This document shows positions 6,312-12,607 of a stretch of DNA of 12,814 nt, in pieces. Source of the DNA: Pararhizobium sp. (GTDB lineage Bacteria; Pseudomonadota; Alphaproteobacteria; Rhizobiales; Rhizobiaceae); contig JAURWE010000044.1 of NCBI GenBank assembly GCA_030655075.1, positions 1-12,814 of the forward strand. The letters are read 5' to 3'. A program made the translations under genes and the position numbers. Within the stretch, counting starts at the first letter, position 1. Each line of letters opens with the position of its first letter. Below the pieces are notes generated by a model. The model was given only the letters and a program-made list of their open reading frames with translations, searched no databases and was not told the DNA's origin.

Positions 6312-7241
6312 ATGTTCACCAGGTTGCTCGAGCGGCCCTTTGCCGGTATGGCCGCTGCATGTCAATCACAGACTCGCGCCGCAACGCATCGCGCATCTTC
6401 GTCTATCGATGCCGACCCTTCTGAACTCTCCGGCGTCCCCGGACACATACTGGTCGTCGAACATGATCCGAGAGAGCAACAAAAGATCTTGAAGGCGCTG
6501 CGGCTAGCGGGCCATCGGGTCAGCCTGTCGGCCGAGGGCATCGAAGGATTTCGTCGCGCAACCGCGCTCAAGCCTGACCTGATCTTGCTAGAAGTGCGTA
6601 CCGCCGTGCCGGCCAGTCTCGCGACGGTAAGGCTGTTGAGCGCCAATCCCTCGACCTCGCATATCCCCGTGATCTTCATGACAGCCCGTGCCACTTTGGA
6701 AGAGCGACTAAGGTGTCTTGAAGAGGGTGCGGTGGACTGCGTACAGAAGCCGCTGGAGACCGACGAACTGTTGATGCGCGTCGCGGTTCACCTCTGCCTC
6801 GCGCGCAGCGCAAGAGACGATGTTCAGAATGTGGACGGGGCGTTGGCCCACGAGGGCGATAGCAGTGTCGGGCACTCGGGATACGAAGCGGAGAAAGTGC
6901 TGGTGCATGCCGCACTGCGAGTAATTGAGGCCGACCTGGCAAACGTTCCGTCGCTTCCATTGCTCGCCGCCCAGCTATGTACGCATGAGAAGCGCCTGTC
7001 ATCGGCGTTCCGCGCGCATACCGGCCAGACGGTGTTCGAATTCGTGCGAGCAGCTAGATTGATGCGAGCATGCAAACTCCTGCGTGAATCGGCCTTCAGC
7101 ATTGACGAGGTGGCGCACGCCGTGGGCTTTTCCAGTGCCGGCAATTTTTCTACTTCATTTCGTGCGCGTTTTGGCTGCACTCCCTCGACCTACCGGAAAC
7201 AGGGCGCGGGATTGAGGACCTGCATCGATGGTGAAAGGTAG
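6312..7241 (+). CDS. Receiver-AraC regulator with Glu at the phospho-acceptor position
   Basis: The product is 309 aa. Residues about 43-162 form a receiver: acidic E50 and D52 (VVEHDP), T124 (IFMTARA) and K146 (CVQKP). The phospho-acceptor position is Glu94: the text reads LKPDLILLEVRTAVP, where the family has LLDV. The codon is GAA. Glu at this site cannot be phosphorylated normally and often mimics the phosphorylated state. Residues about 195-296 form an AraC/XylS DNA-binding domain with two helix-turn-helix motifs (SLPLLAAQLCTHEKRLSSAF and FSIDEVAHAVGFSSAGNFST, ending FGCTPSTYRK). The first 42 residues are not conserved-looking, the 6312 ATG has no clear Shine-Dalgarno, and M13 (6348) is possible. 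Its promoter carries a direct repeat suited to the upstream regulator, so control by transcription rather than phosphorylation is likely (inference). Confidence 0.9.
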   Translation: MFTRLLERPFAGMAAACQSQTRAATHRASSSIDADPSELSGVPGHILVVEHDPREQQKILKALRLAGHRVSLSAEGIEGFRRATALKPDLILLEVRTAVPASLATVRLLSANPSTSHIPVIFMTARATLEERLRCLEEGAVDCVQKPLETDELLMRVAVHLCLARSARDDVQNVDGALAHEGDSSVGHSGYEAEKVLVHAALRVIEADLANVPSLPLLAAQLCTHEKRLSSAFRAHTGQTVFEFVRAARLMRACKLLRESAFSIDEVAHAVGFSSAGNFSTSFRARFGCTPSTYRKQGAGLRTCIDGER

Positions 7242-7262
7242 CTTTCAGGGCACAGGGCAGTC

Positions 7263-7586
7263 ATGAAGAATCTCTCCACATCCGGAGGACGCCTGTTCTC
7301 CGTCACCGTAGAAGGCCCGCGAACGACGCTCAGGGACGCCATGGTCGCCGCGCCGCTGTATTTGCGGTCTCTCGAAGAGCAGTTCGGAAACGCGGAAAAG
7401 TTACTGCTCTGCCTCAGGGCTTGGCAAGAGGACTCCAGGCAGCAACCCGCAGATGTCTCGGATCAGCGACTGGAGCGCGTGATGCACTGGATGGCCGCCC
7501 ACGGCCTCGCGCACCAAGCTGCCAAACCCTGGCTGAGCAATCCGGAGGAGCAAACCTTCAGTCTCCGCGTGGTCTCAGACAGCTGA
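7263..7586 (+). CDS. Hypothetical protein (107 aa)
   Basis: I do not recognise this protein. It follows the receiver-AraC gene by 21 bp on the same strand, so it is probably co-transcribed. It is soluble, with no signal peptide or membrane segment. The N-terminus resembles a beta-strand pair (GRLFSVTVEGPRTTL), followed by mostly helical sequence with three Trp and paired Leu (LYLRSLEEQFGNAEKLLLCL, RVMHWMAAHGLAHQ) and a polar tail. The start is the first ATG after the upstream stop; its ribosome site is weak (CAGGG about 7 nt upstream). Position at the end of a regulatory locus suggests a role connected to it, but nothing in the sequence shows which. Confidence 0.55.
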   Translation: MKNLSTSGGRLFSVTVEGPRTTLRDAMVAAPLYLRSLEEQFGNAEKLLLCLRAWQEDSRQQPADVSDQRLERVMHWMAAHGLAHQAAKPWLSNPEEQTFSLRVVSDS

Positions 7587-8283
7587 GGGATCATCATCGC
7601 TTAGGCCACGGACGACTGGGCAAAGTGTGATCGTTGGGGCAACGCGGCGGATGCAGCGCACCTACTTCATGGATCAGCGAGAGAGGATGGCGGGACCGCA
7701 CAATGCCGCACGTCAACATGACGCCTTTGATCATCCGCGCAGCGATGAAAGGTCGCCTGATGGACGGATTCCCGGCCATTTCAGCTGCAACACGTCGATT
7801 ACAGGGATTTATAGTCAATCATCGCTAACTATATTGGACAGGATAAAGCGCTGTAGTCGTCGCCGAGTCAGCGCGCCGGATGTCGGGCGGGGTCGCCCAT
7901 CCTATGAGCGTGTACCCACTTGGGGGCAATGGTCAAGGCGGTCGGTTTGCGGCGCGGCCTGCTCGCACCCCTAGGCAACCCTCGAAGATCAGGCGACGCC
8001 GCATGAGCGAGGGTTGCTCGAGCGCAGTTTGGTGAGTTGAAGACGTTAGCGTACGAACAGGATATTCACGCGATCCGCACTTCTGATGTGCCGCTGCTAC
8101 CGCACTGTCGACTGAAGTTCAGCGCGAAGCACCCGATCGGGATGGCGTTCCAGGTTGGAAAATACGACATCTGATCGCCCCACGACGGACGCGGACAAGA
8201 TGGCCGGCGGCGCCAAACAGATGGCGGCGATTTGCGGGGGCGACAACGGTTCGAAGCCAAACCGGGTCTGAGACTTCGGAGCA
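7587..8283. other. 697-bp gap without a confident gene
   Basis: The gap lies between the 107-aa protein and the recombinase stop. It holds a GC-rich hairpin at 7878-7902 (GGAT/ATCC outside GGGCG/CGCCC, no T-run), a 10-bp inverted repeat at 7975-8017, and a few short ORFs. A 41-codon plus-strand frame from ATG 7704 ends at 7829. A 72-codon minus-strand frame from GTG 8284 down to 8066 overlaps the recombinase TAG by one base; its Arg/Ser-rich start and Cys/Trp-containing end match no family I can name, though a decayed insertion-sequence tail is possible. None is called as a gene. Confidence 0.4.
7974..8018. repeat. Inverted repeat with nested hairpin
   Basis: GCAACCCTCG (7975-7984) and CGAGGGTTGC (8008-8017) are a perfect 10-bp inverted repeat, extendable by a G-T pair at 7974/8018. 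The 23-nt interior contains GGCG-A-CGCC. There is no T-run, so it is not a canonical terminator. It lies about 270 bp beyond the 3' end of the tyrosine recombinase gene and could be a protein-binding or recombination site. Confidence 0.45.
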
Positions 8284-9597
8284 CTACTCGCCGTCCATCA
8301 GGTCGCTAGCCTGGCTGTCCATCAGGTCACCTGTGCGGTAGTAGCCCATGAACGTCCCAAGATTGCGATGGCCGGTCATCTTCATGGCGTCCGAAAGCGG
8401 GGTCTTCTGACGCCCGGCCTCGGTCACGAAGCCAGAGCGCAGCGAGTGCGCCGAGAAATCCCCTGTCAACCCCGCCAGCAGGCACCGCGCCTGTACGATC
8501 TTGCGAACCGACTTCGGCTCCAGTGCGTCGTCGGTCACTTTCCCGCCCTTGAGCACGCGCCGGAAGATAGGGCCCTTGGAGATATTTGCGGCTTTGAGCC
8601 AGGCGTCGAGCGCAGCCGCCGCCACCCCCTTGATGGGCTTCTCATCGTCGTGCGCGCCGTCTTGGTTGGTCTTGGACTGGCCAAGACTGTATGTGTAGCC
8701 TTTGGGAACCTTGCGCAGGTTCTCCATCACTGCGCCGGCGACTTCCGAACGTCGCCGCCCTCCGCTTGAAAACGCAAACAGCAGTAGCGCGCGATCACGC
8801 AGCCCCCGTGGGGACACGTCGCATGTCTCGAGCACCATCAATAAATCGTCCTTGGCCAGCGCCTGCTGCTTGTGCGGCCTGATGTTGCGAGCCGCATAGG
8901 CGCGGCGCACCGATTTCAGCAACTCACGCACCTGGGCGTGATTGCAAGGGTTGTCCAGGTCAAGGTTCTGATGCGCTTTCGAAAGCACGGCCACGCGGTG
9001 TACCAGCGTGTTCAACGAAAACGCCCCCAACTTTCCCTTGAAGCCCTCCTTCACCAGGTAGGCGTCTAGCTCAGCCGGCAGCCCGATGGCCAACACCGGC
9101 TTTGTATGTTTCGCACGCGCGGCGGCTGCGGGTCCGGTCTCCGATGGCGCCGCGTCGAATGACTGAACTTCAACTGGCGCAGCTTGGCGCTCTTCAACTT
9201 CGGGCTCTGCCGACGCGCGGGCCACGGCCGCAGCCCTGGACCCCCTTCCCTCTTCTGTCGGCATTTCGCGCGACGAGTGATCGACGATGAACTGGACGAC
9301 CACGGGCACTTCAACCGGCAGCGAGAGCGCACGCACGTAGCGCACCTGAAACCAGGCGGCCCAATAGCGCATGGCCGCTTGGTACGAGGCAAGCGTGTTG
9401 GCGGACGTGCCCTGGCGCACGAGTTCGCGCGCCGCGTCCTCTGTCGCTTGCGACAGCCGGCTCGGATCAAGCATGTCCTGCGCAACCCCGGCCGACGGCG
9501 GCGCCCTCTCGATCGACTCAAGCGGCAAGCCACCGGGACTGCGGTTGGTTAGCGGTTTTGGACGAACGATGGACTGGCGACGGCTAGAATGGCTCAT
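8284..9597 (-). CDS. Tyrosine recombinase (TnpS/Cre-like integrase)
   Basis: The product is a 437-aa site-specific recombinase. An N-terminal core-binding domain (about 55-240, TLASYQAAMRYWAAWFQ) is followed by the catalytic domain (about 245-425). Catalytic residues visible are R282 (GGRRRSEVA), K309 (GQSKTNQDG), H384 and R387 (SAHSLRSGF), H410 (TGHRNLGTF) and nucleophile Y419 (FMGYYRTGD, aligned with MNYIR of Cre). All are present, so it should be active. The core-binding domain is split by about 55 low-complexity residues rich in Ala, Glu and Pro (112-166). It is divergent from a KfrA-like coiled-coil gene across an AT-rich 113-bp gap, the arrangement of tnpS-tnpT in Tn4651-type transposons, where TnpS and TnpT resolve cointegrates at the intervening site. 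Here no tnpA is visible, so it may instead be a plasmid or island resolution system. Its ribosome site is weak; M42 is an alternative start. Confidence 0.9.
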   Translation of the reverse strand: MSHSSRRQSIVRPKPLTNRSPGGLPLESIERAPPSAGVAQDMLDPSRLSQATEDAARELVRQGTSANTLASYQAAMRYWAAWFQVRYVRALSLPVEVPVVVQFIVDHSSREMPTEEGRGSRAAAVARASAEPEVEERQAAPVEVQSFDAAPSETGPAAAARAKHTKPVLAIGLPAELDAYLVKEGFKGKLGAFSLNTLVHRVAVLSKAHQNLDLDNPCNHAQVRELLKSVRRAYAARNIRPHKQQALAKDDLLMVLETCDVSPRGLRDRALLLFAFSSGGRRRSEVAGAVMENLRKVPKGYTYSLGQSKTNQDGAHDDEKPIKGVAAAALDAWLKAANISKGPIFRRVLKGGKVTDDALEPKSVRKIVQARCLLAGLTGDFSAHSLRSGFVTEAGRQKTPLSDAMKMTGHRNLGTFMGYYRTGDLMDSQASDLMDGE

Positions 9598-9710
9598 ATT
9601 TCATTGCATATCATATGCCTTTATCTGATACTTAAACGTTTTTAACGATATACAGAGCGTCATAACTTTACTTATCGGTCCTTATTCTGACCATTTGTGG
9701 GCCCCTGCGT
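9598..9710. promoter_or_regulatory. AT-rich divergent gap, candidate resolution site/operator
   Basis: G+C is 29 of 90 (32%) over 9601-9690, against about 70% in the adjoining KfrA-like gene. It contains the perfect inverted repeat GCATAT-C-ATATGC (9606-9618), the near-palindrome TTAAACGTTTTTAA (9632-9645), and GGTC-N8-GACC (9677-9692), with TTATC words at 9621 and 9672 and TTATTC at 9682. Both divergent promoters must lie here or just inside the genes. By analogy with the tnpS-tnpT gap of Tn4651, it is the best place for a crossover site and KfrA-like binding sites. Confidence 0.45.
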
Positions 9711-10940
9711 ATGACCATTGCCAGTCAAAGTTCGAGCGTTAAAACGTACGTGCCCGCGCCCGAGCCGCCGCCCGAAAAGGCCCGCAAGCCCGGGCGCGTG
9801 GGCGTGCAGTTGCACGAGGTGCTGCAGGCAGCCGACGACCTTGTCGCGCGGGGCCTTAAGCCCACCATCGAGCGCGTGCGCCAGCACCTGCACGGTGGCT
9901 CGCCGAACACGATCAGCCCGATGCTCGACGAATGGTTCGCGCGGCTGGCCGTGCGCTTGGCCGCGCCGCCGGACGGTCCCGGGGCGCAAGCCGCAGCCCA
10001 CGACGCTGCGCACCCCGGTCGGCTGGTGGATCCGGCCGATGACGTGCCGCTGGGTGTGGCCGAAGCAGCCCGCCGCCTCTGGCGAGTTGCGCTCGCCCAC
10101 GCCACCCAGGTTCACAACGCACAGATCCAGGCCGATCACCGCGTGCTGGCGCTCGAGCGAGAAGCGCTGGCTGCACGCGAGGCCGAGCAACAGCGCCGCG
10201 AGGCTGCTTTCGAGGACAAGAAGACGGACCTCGCCAACGCCCTCGCCTCGTCGCATCGCGCACTCGCAGCGATGGAGGCCAAGCATGAAGCCCAGTTGCA
10301 CGACGCTGCCCGCGGGCTCGCCGAAGCGCAGGCCGACGTCCGAGCCCTGAGAAAAGCACTTGCAACGGCCGAGGCCACCACCGCAGCTGTGCGCGAGACC
10401 GCGACCGCCGAACTCGCCAGCGCCAAACGAACGGCAAAGGATGCCGAGGAACGCCACATCGCCCAGGAGCGACGATTGTTGGCTGAGGTCGACCGCGCGC
10501 GCGAGGAAGCCAAGCGGGCCAATCACGCGGCAGCTCAGGCCGCGACGCGCGACCAAGCCGCGCTCACCAAGGCGGCCGAACAGCTCGCGGGCGTGCGTGA
10601 GCAGTTGACCGAAGAAATACGCTTGGCGCGTGCAGACACTGCTGCAGCCAAGTCGGAGACGTCTGCCGTACGCGCCGCGGCACTCGGTGCACAAGGGCTG
10701 GCGGACAAGCACTTGGCCTTCCGGTCCAACGAGCTCACACAGGCGCGCGCCGAGCTTGACCATGCAAGCACTCGGCTGCAGGAAATCCGGGCGCTCCATG
10801 AGCGTGAAATGACTGCCCATGAGGCCACGCGCCACCTGCTTCAGAATGCGATGGCCGCACCCACCACAGGCGCTGCGCCAAAGGGCAAATTGGATCCTGC
10901 TTCGCCCACACGCTCGACGCGCAAGCGCGACGGCGTATGA
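9711..10940 (+). CDS. KfrA-like coiled-coil DNA-binding protein (TnpT-like)
   Basis: The product is 409 aa. Residues about 28-140 are the KfrA N-terminal DNA-binding domain (VQLHEVLQAADDLVARGLKP, TIERVRQHLHGGSPNTISPM, LDEWFARLA). Residues about 145-385 are a continuous Ala/Glu/Arg/Lys-rich coiled coil with heptad-like runs (ALEREALAAREAEQQRREAA, AEAQADVRALRKALATAEAT). A basic Ser/Thr/Pro tail ends in RSTRKRDGV. KfrA of plasmid RK2 is an autoregulated DNA-binding protein with a long alpha-helical tail; TnpT of Tn4651 is the accessory protein for TnpS. Divergence from a tyrosine recombinase points to the second role, which is inference. The start ATG is the first in frame after the AT-rich gap; its ribosome site is weak. 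Strong GC bias also opens a 430-codon antisense frame over the gene, which is an artefact. Confidence 0.88.
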   Translation: MTIASQSSSVKTYVPAPEPPPEKARKPGRVGVQLHEVLQAADDLVARGLKPTIERVRQHLHGGSPNTISPMLDEWFARLAVRLAAPPDGPGAQAAAHDAAHPGRLVDPADDVPLGVAEAARRLWRVALAHATQVHNAQIQADHRVLALEREALAAREAEQQRREAAFEDKKTDLANALASSHRALAAMEAKHEAQLHDAARGLAEAQADVRALRKALATAEATTAAVRETATAELASAKRTAKDAEERHIAQERRLLAEVDRAREEAKRANHAAAQAATRDQAALTKAAEQLAGVREQLTEEIRLARADTAAAKSETSAVRAAALGAQGLADKHLAFRSNELTQARAELDHASTRLQEIRALHEREMTAHEATRHLLQNAMAAPTTGAAPKGKLDPASPTRSTRKRDGV

Positions 10941-11280
10941 GCGCGCCGCGGACAGCAACAGCAAGCGCGGCGATCCCCATCAAGACCCGTGAGTCGAAGC
11001 GGGCAAGGCTTCCGCCCCGGAGAGCAGCACCGAATTGCGCAAGCGCCGGCCGCGCTCGATACGCGCAGCCATTTCTCGTCAGGCTGGTCCAGCTTTGGAG
11101 TCATTTTTCGACATGCTCAAGCGCTCCGTGCTCAGCCATCGGTGCCGCACGCCTACGCAATGCACGCGGCAATGGCGAGGCACGGCGGGCTCACCAGATC
11201 AAACGCCCCATCCGTGACAAAGACCATGGATGCCGTGGCTCCCTGAGGTCATCCCGACGAAGAGATAATGCCTTTGTGCA

Positions 11281-11304
11281 GCGCGAAGCTCTGCAGCTTT
11301 GCGC
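11281..11304. repeat. 24-bp imperfect palindrome, possible leader hairpin
   Basis: GCGCGAAGCT-CTGC-AGCTTTGCGC: nine of ten positions pair, with a 4-nt loop. It is 158 bp upstream of the RRM gene start and lacks a following T-run. If transcription starts upstream it would form a stable leader hairpin. Confidence 0.4.
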
Positions 11305-11449
11305 AATCACGTGGGCTTGGATGCAATCGTGCATGTCGCACCAGCCAAGCATTGATGATCTGCGGAAAAAATCCACTCCCTCCTGCCACCTGGTGCGGAC
11401 GCAGTTCTCAGTCCCACCCTCGCGGCGATCGTCGCGCACCTTCACTCAG

Positions 11450-11454
11450 AAAGG
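11450..11454 (+). promoter_or_regulatory. Ribosome binding site for the RRM protein
   Basis: AAAGG lies 8 nt before ATG 11463 and fixes this start over the upstream in-frame ATG at 11268. Confidence 0.6.
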
Positions 11455-11462
11455 CTCTTTCC

Positions 11463-11813
11463 ATGAGCGTCAAACTTTACGTGGGCAACCTCCCCTTTTC
11501 CGTGACCGATTCCATCCTGGAAAGCAATTTCGCGGAGTTCGGTCGAGTTTCTTCAGCCAAGGTCATGATGGACCGCGAGAGCGGTCGCTCCAAGGGTTTC
11601 GCATTTGTGGAAATGGATACTGCTGAGGTCGCTCAAGCCGCCATCACTGCCTTGAACGGAATGTCGGTCGACGGACGTTCAATTGTGGTTAACTTAGCTC
11701 GTCCCCGCGAAGAGAGTCGCGGCTCAGGTGCCTATAGCGCCGATGGGTACACCGCATCCAAACGATCGGACGTTGGCTATGGCAATGGCGGCTTTGGCGG
11801 CGGTCGTTACTAA
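11463..11813 (+). CDS. Glycine-tailed RRM RNA-binding protein
   Basis: The product is a 116-aa single-RRM protein. RNP2 is KLYVGNL (4-10) and RNP1 is RSKGFAFV (42-49), with the aromatic residues that stack on RNA at Y6, F46 and F48. The RRM occupies about 3-80 (betaalphabetabetaalphabeta; ends GRSIVVNLARP), followed by a Ser/Gly/Tyr-rich tail ending GYGNGGFGGGRY. This is the architecture of cyanobacterial and proteobacterial cold-inducible RNA-binding proteins, which bind single-stranded RNA in the cytoplasm and are often upregulated by cold or stress. The start is supported by AAAGG 8 nt upstream. It appears monocistronic. A 522-bp upstream gap with a strong hairpin could hold a regulatory leader. 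Sampled G+C is moderate, below that of the KfrA-like gene. Family is certain; RNA targets are unknown. Confidence 0.93.
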   Translation: MSVKLYVGNLPFSVTDSILESNFAEFGRVSSAKVMMDRESGRSKGFAFVEMDTAEVAQAAITALNGMSVDGRSIVVNLARPREESRGSGAYSADGYTASKRSDVGYGNGGFGGGRY

Positions 11814-12244
11814 CCCTAGCACCTGAAAAATCGGCCCAGGCGACCCCTCTTCGTCCGCCAGGTGCATGGCGGATGAAATTGACCTCGCTCTACTTCGACG
11901 CACGTGCGCTTCGCGCGCTCTCCATAGCGCCGAGAAATGTGGATACCTTCACCACATTCACACGCCAAGCTCAAGTGCGATGTCTGCAGCATGTCGGAGC
12001 TGACGTCGCCGGCCCCACAACGACCGTAAGCAGCACTTTGTGTGAGCGGCACCTCCTACCGCCCCTACCGTCGCCCCCGCAACCGCAGCGCCGAATAGCG
12101 ATTTCAGAATAGCGAAGACGTTCCTCGGTCACGCGGATGGCCGCAGGCCTGGAAGCCGGCGAGGCGGCCCTTGCTGTTCGGAGAGACGGGGCACCTTGTC
12201 CCGCATGCTTGGGCGATTGAGCGCGAATGCGCGAGCGACGACCG
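11814..12244. other. 431-bp gap after the RRM gene
   Basis: No confident gene. A bulged inverted repeat lies at 11819-11865: GCACCTG and CAGGTGC as outer arms and GGCGAC/GTCCGCC inside. It lies 6 bp after the RRM stop but has no T-run, so it is at best an unconventional terminator or mRNA 3' end structure. On the minus strand near 12050-12120 one frame reads ILKSLFGAAVAGATVGAVGG, like a glycine-zipper membrane segment, but a TGA lies just upstream with no usable ATG between, so it is not called. Confidence 0.4.
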
Positions 12245-12397
12245 CTATTTCGAGGTGGGCGGACTGCCGTTGTCGCGCAGCAACTTGACTGCCCACTCGG
12301 CGGGCAGGTTGCCCGACCCGGCCTCGGGCTTGTGAAGGCCATAGGCGAAGAGAACGCCCGCCACGACAACCGAGATGAAGATGAGCAGCGTTGCCAT
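12245..12397 (-). CDS. Small single-pass membrane protein (50 aa)
   Basis: From ATG 12397 the product is 50 aa: a hydrophobic helix at residues 2-20 (ATLLIFISVVVAGVLFAYG) followed by a short polar tail (HKPEAGSGNLPAEWAVKLLR, then DNGSPPTSK). That pattern is typical of small inner-membrane proteins. The frame continues upstream to an ATG at 12553, but the extra 52 residues are Arg/Ser-rich and would bury the helix, so the shorter start is preferred. The ribosome site is weak. The gene is divergent from the PAS gene at 12608, with a 20-bp near-palindrome between them. No family recognised. Confidence 0.5.
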   Translation of the reverse strand: MATLLIFISVVVAGVLFAYGLHKPEAGSGNLPAEWAVKLLRDNGSPPTSK

Positions 12398-12510
12398 CAC
12401 GACCGATGAAGCTCGAAGGTCGTGTCGCGAAGCGCGCGACCAGCCTGGCGTATGGTCGCGAGACCGGGTCAAGATCGAAAGGGTCAGCCCGCGCGGAATT
12501 CCAGCGTGGC

Positions 12511-12530
12511 ACAAGCCGATGTCGGCTTGT
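12511..12530. promoter_or_regulatory. 20-bp near-perfect palindrome, candidate operator
   Basis: ACAAGCCGA-TG-TCGGCTTGT: nine-bp perfect arms with a 2-bp centre. It lies between two divergent genes, 114 bp from the start of the small membrane protein and 78 bp from the PAS gene. Symmetry and position suit a dimeric repressor site. A smaller repeat, ATCAC-ACAG-GTGAT at 12569-12582, lies closer to the PAS gene. Confidence 0.45.
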
Positions 12531-12607
12531 AACCGTCGATCTGATCCGGTCATTTAGGCCCGCAACTGATCACACAGGTGATGCAGCTTGCCGGGCATAC
12601 TTTTGAT

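Larger units (their letters stand above)
10941..11462. other. 522-bp gap upstream of the RNA-binding protein gene
   Basis: No convincing gene. The RRM frame stays open upstream to ATG 11268, but that extension is Cys/Arg/Ser-rich, lacks family similarity, and the 11463 start has a good ribosome site. A 60-codon plus-strand frame from 11035 contains IRAAISRQAGPALESFFDML but is unrecognised. A strong imperfect palindrome lies at 11281-11304. The long leader could carry regulation of the RRM gene. Confidence 0.4.

Noticed and set aside
8066..8284. 72-codon frame overlapping the recombinase stop by one base (TAGTG)
   Set aside because: The overlap suggests coupling, but the Arg/Ser-rich translation matches no family I can name. 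Kept only as a note.
9672..10964. 430-codon minus-strand frame across the KfrA-like gene
   Set aside because: It is antisense to a well-supported coiled-coil gene. High third-position G+C removes stops on the opposite strand; its Cys/Gly/Arg-rich translation matches nothing.
10937..11462. Upstream extension of the RRM gene and overlapping frames
   Set aside because: The RRM begins within three residues of ATG 11463, which has AAAGG 8 nt upstream; the upstream translations lack family features.
11819..11865. Bulged hairpin after the RRM stop as an intrinsic terminator
   Set aside because: No T-run follows and the loop is large, so it fails the usual criteria.
11971..12120. Glycine-zipper-like minus-strand peptide
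   Set aside because: The attractive segment ILKSLFGAAVAGATVGAVGG has a TGA just upstream and no ATG or GTG start between.
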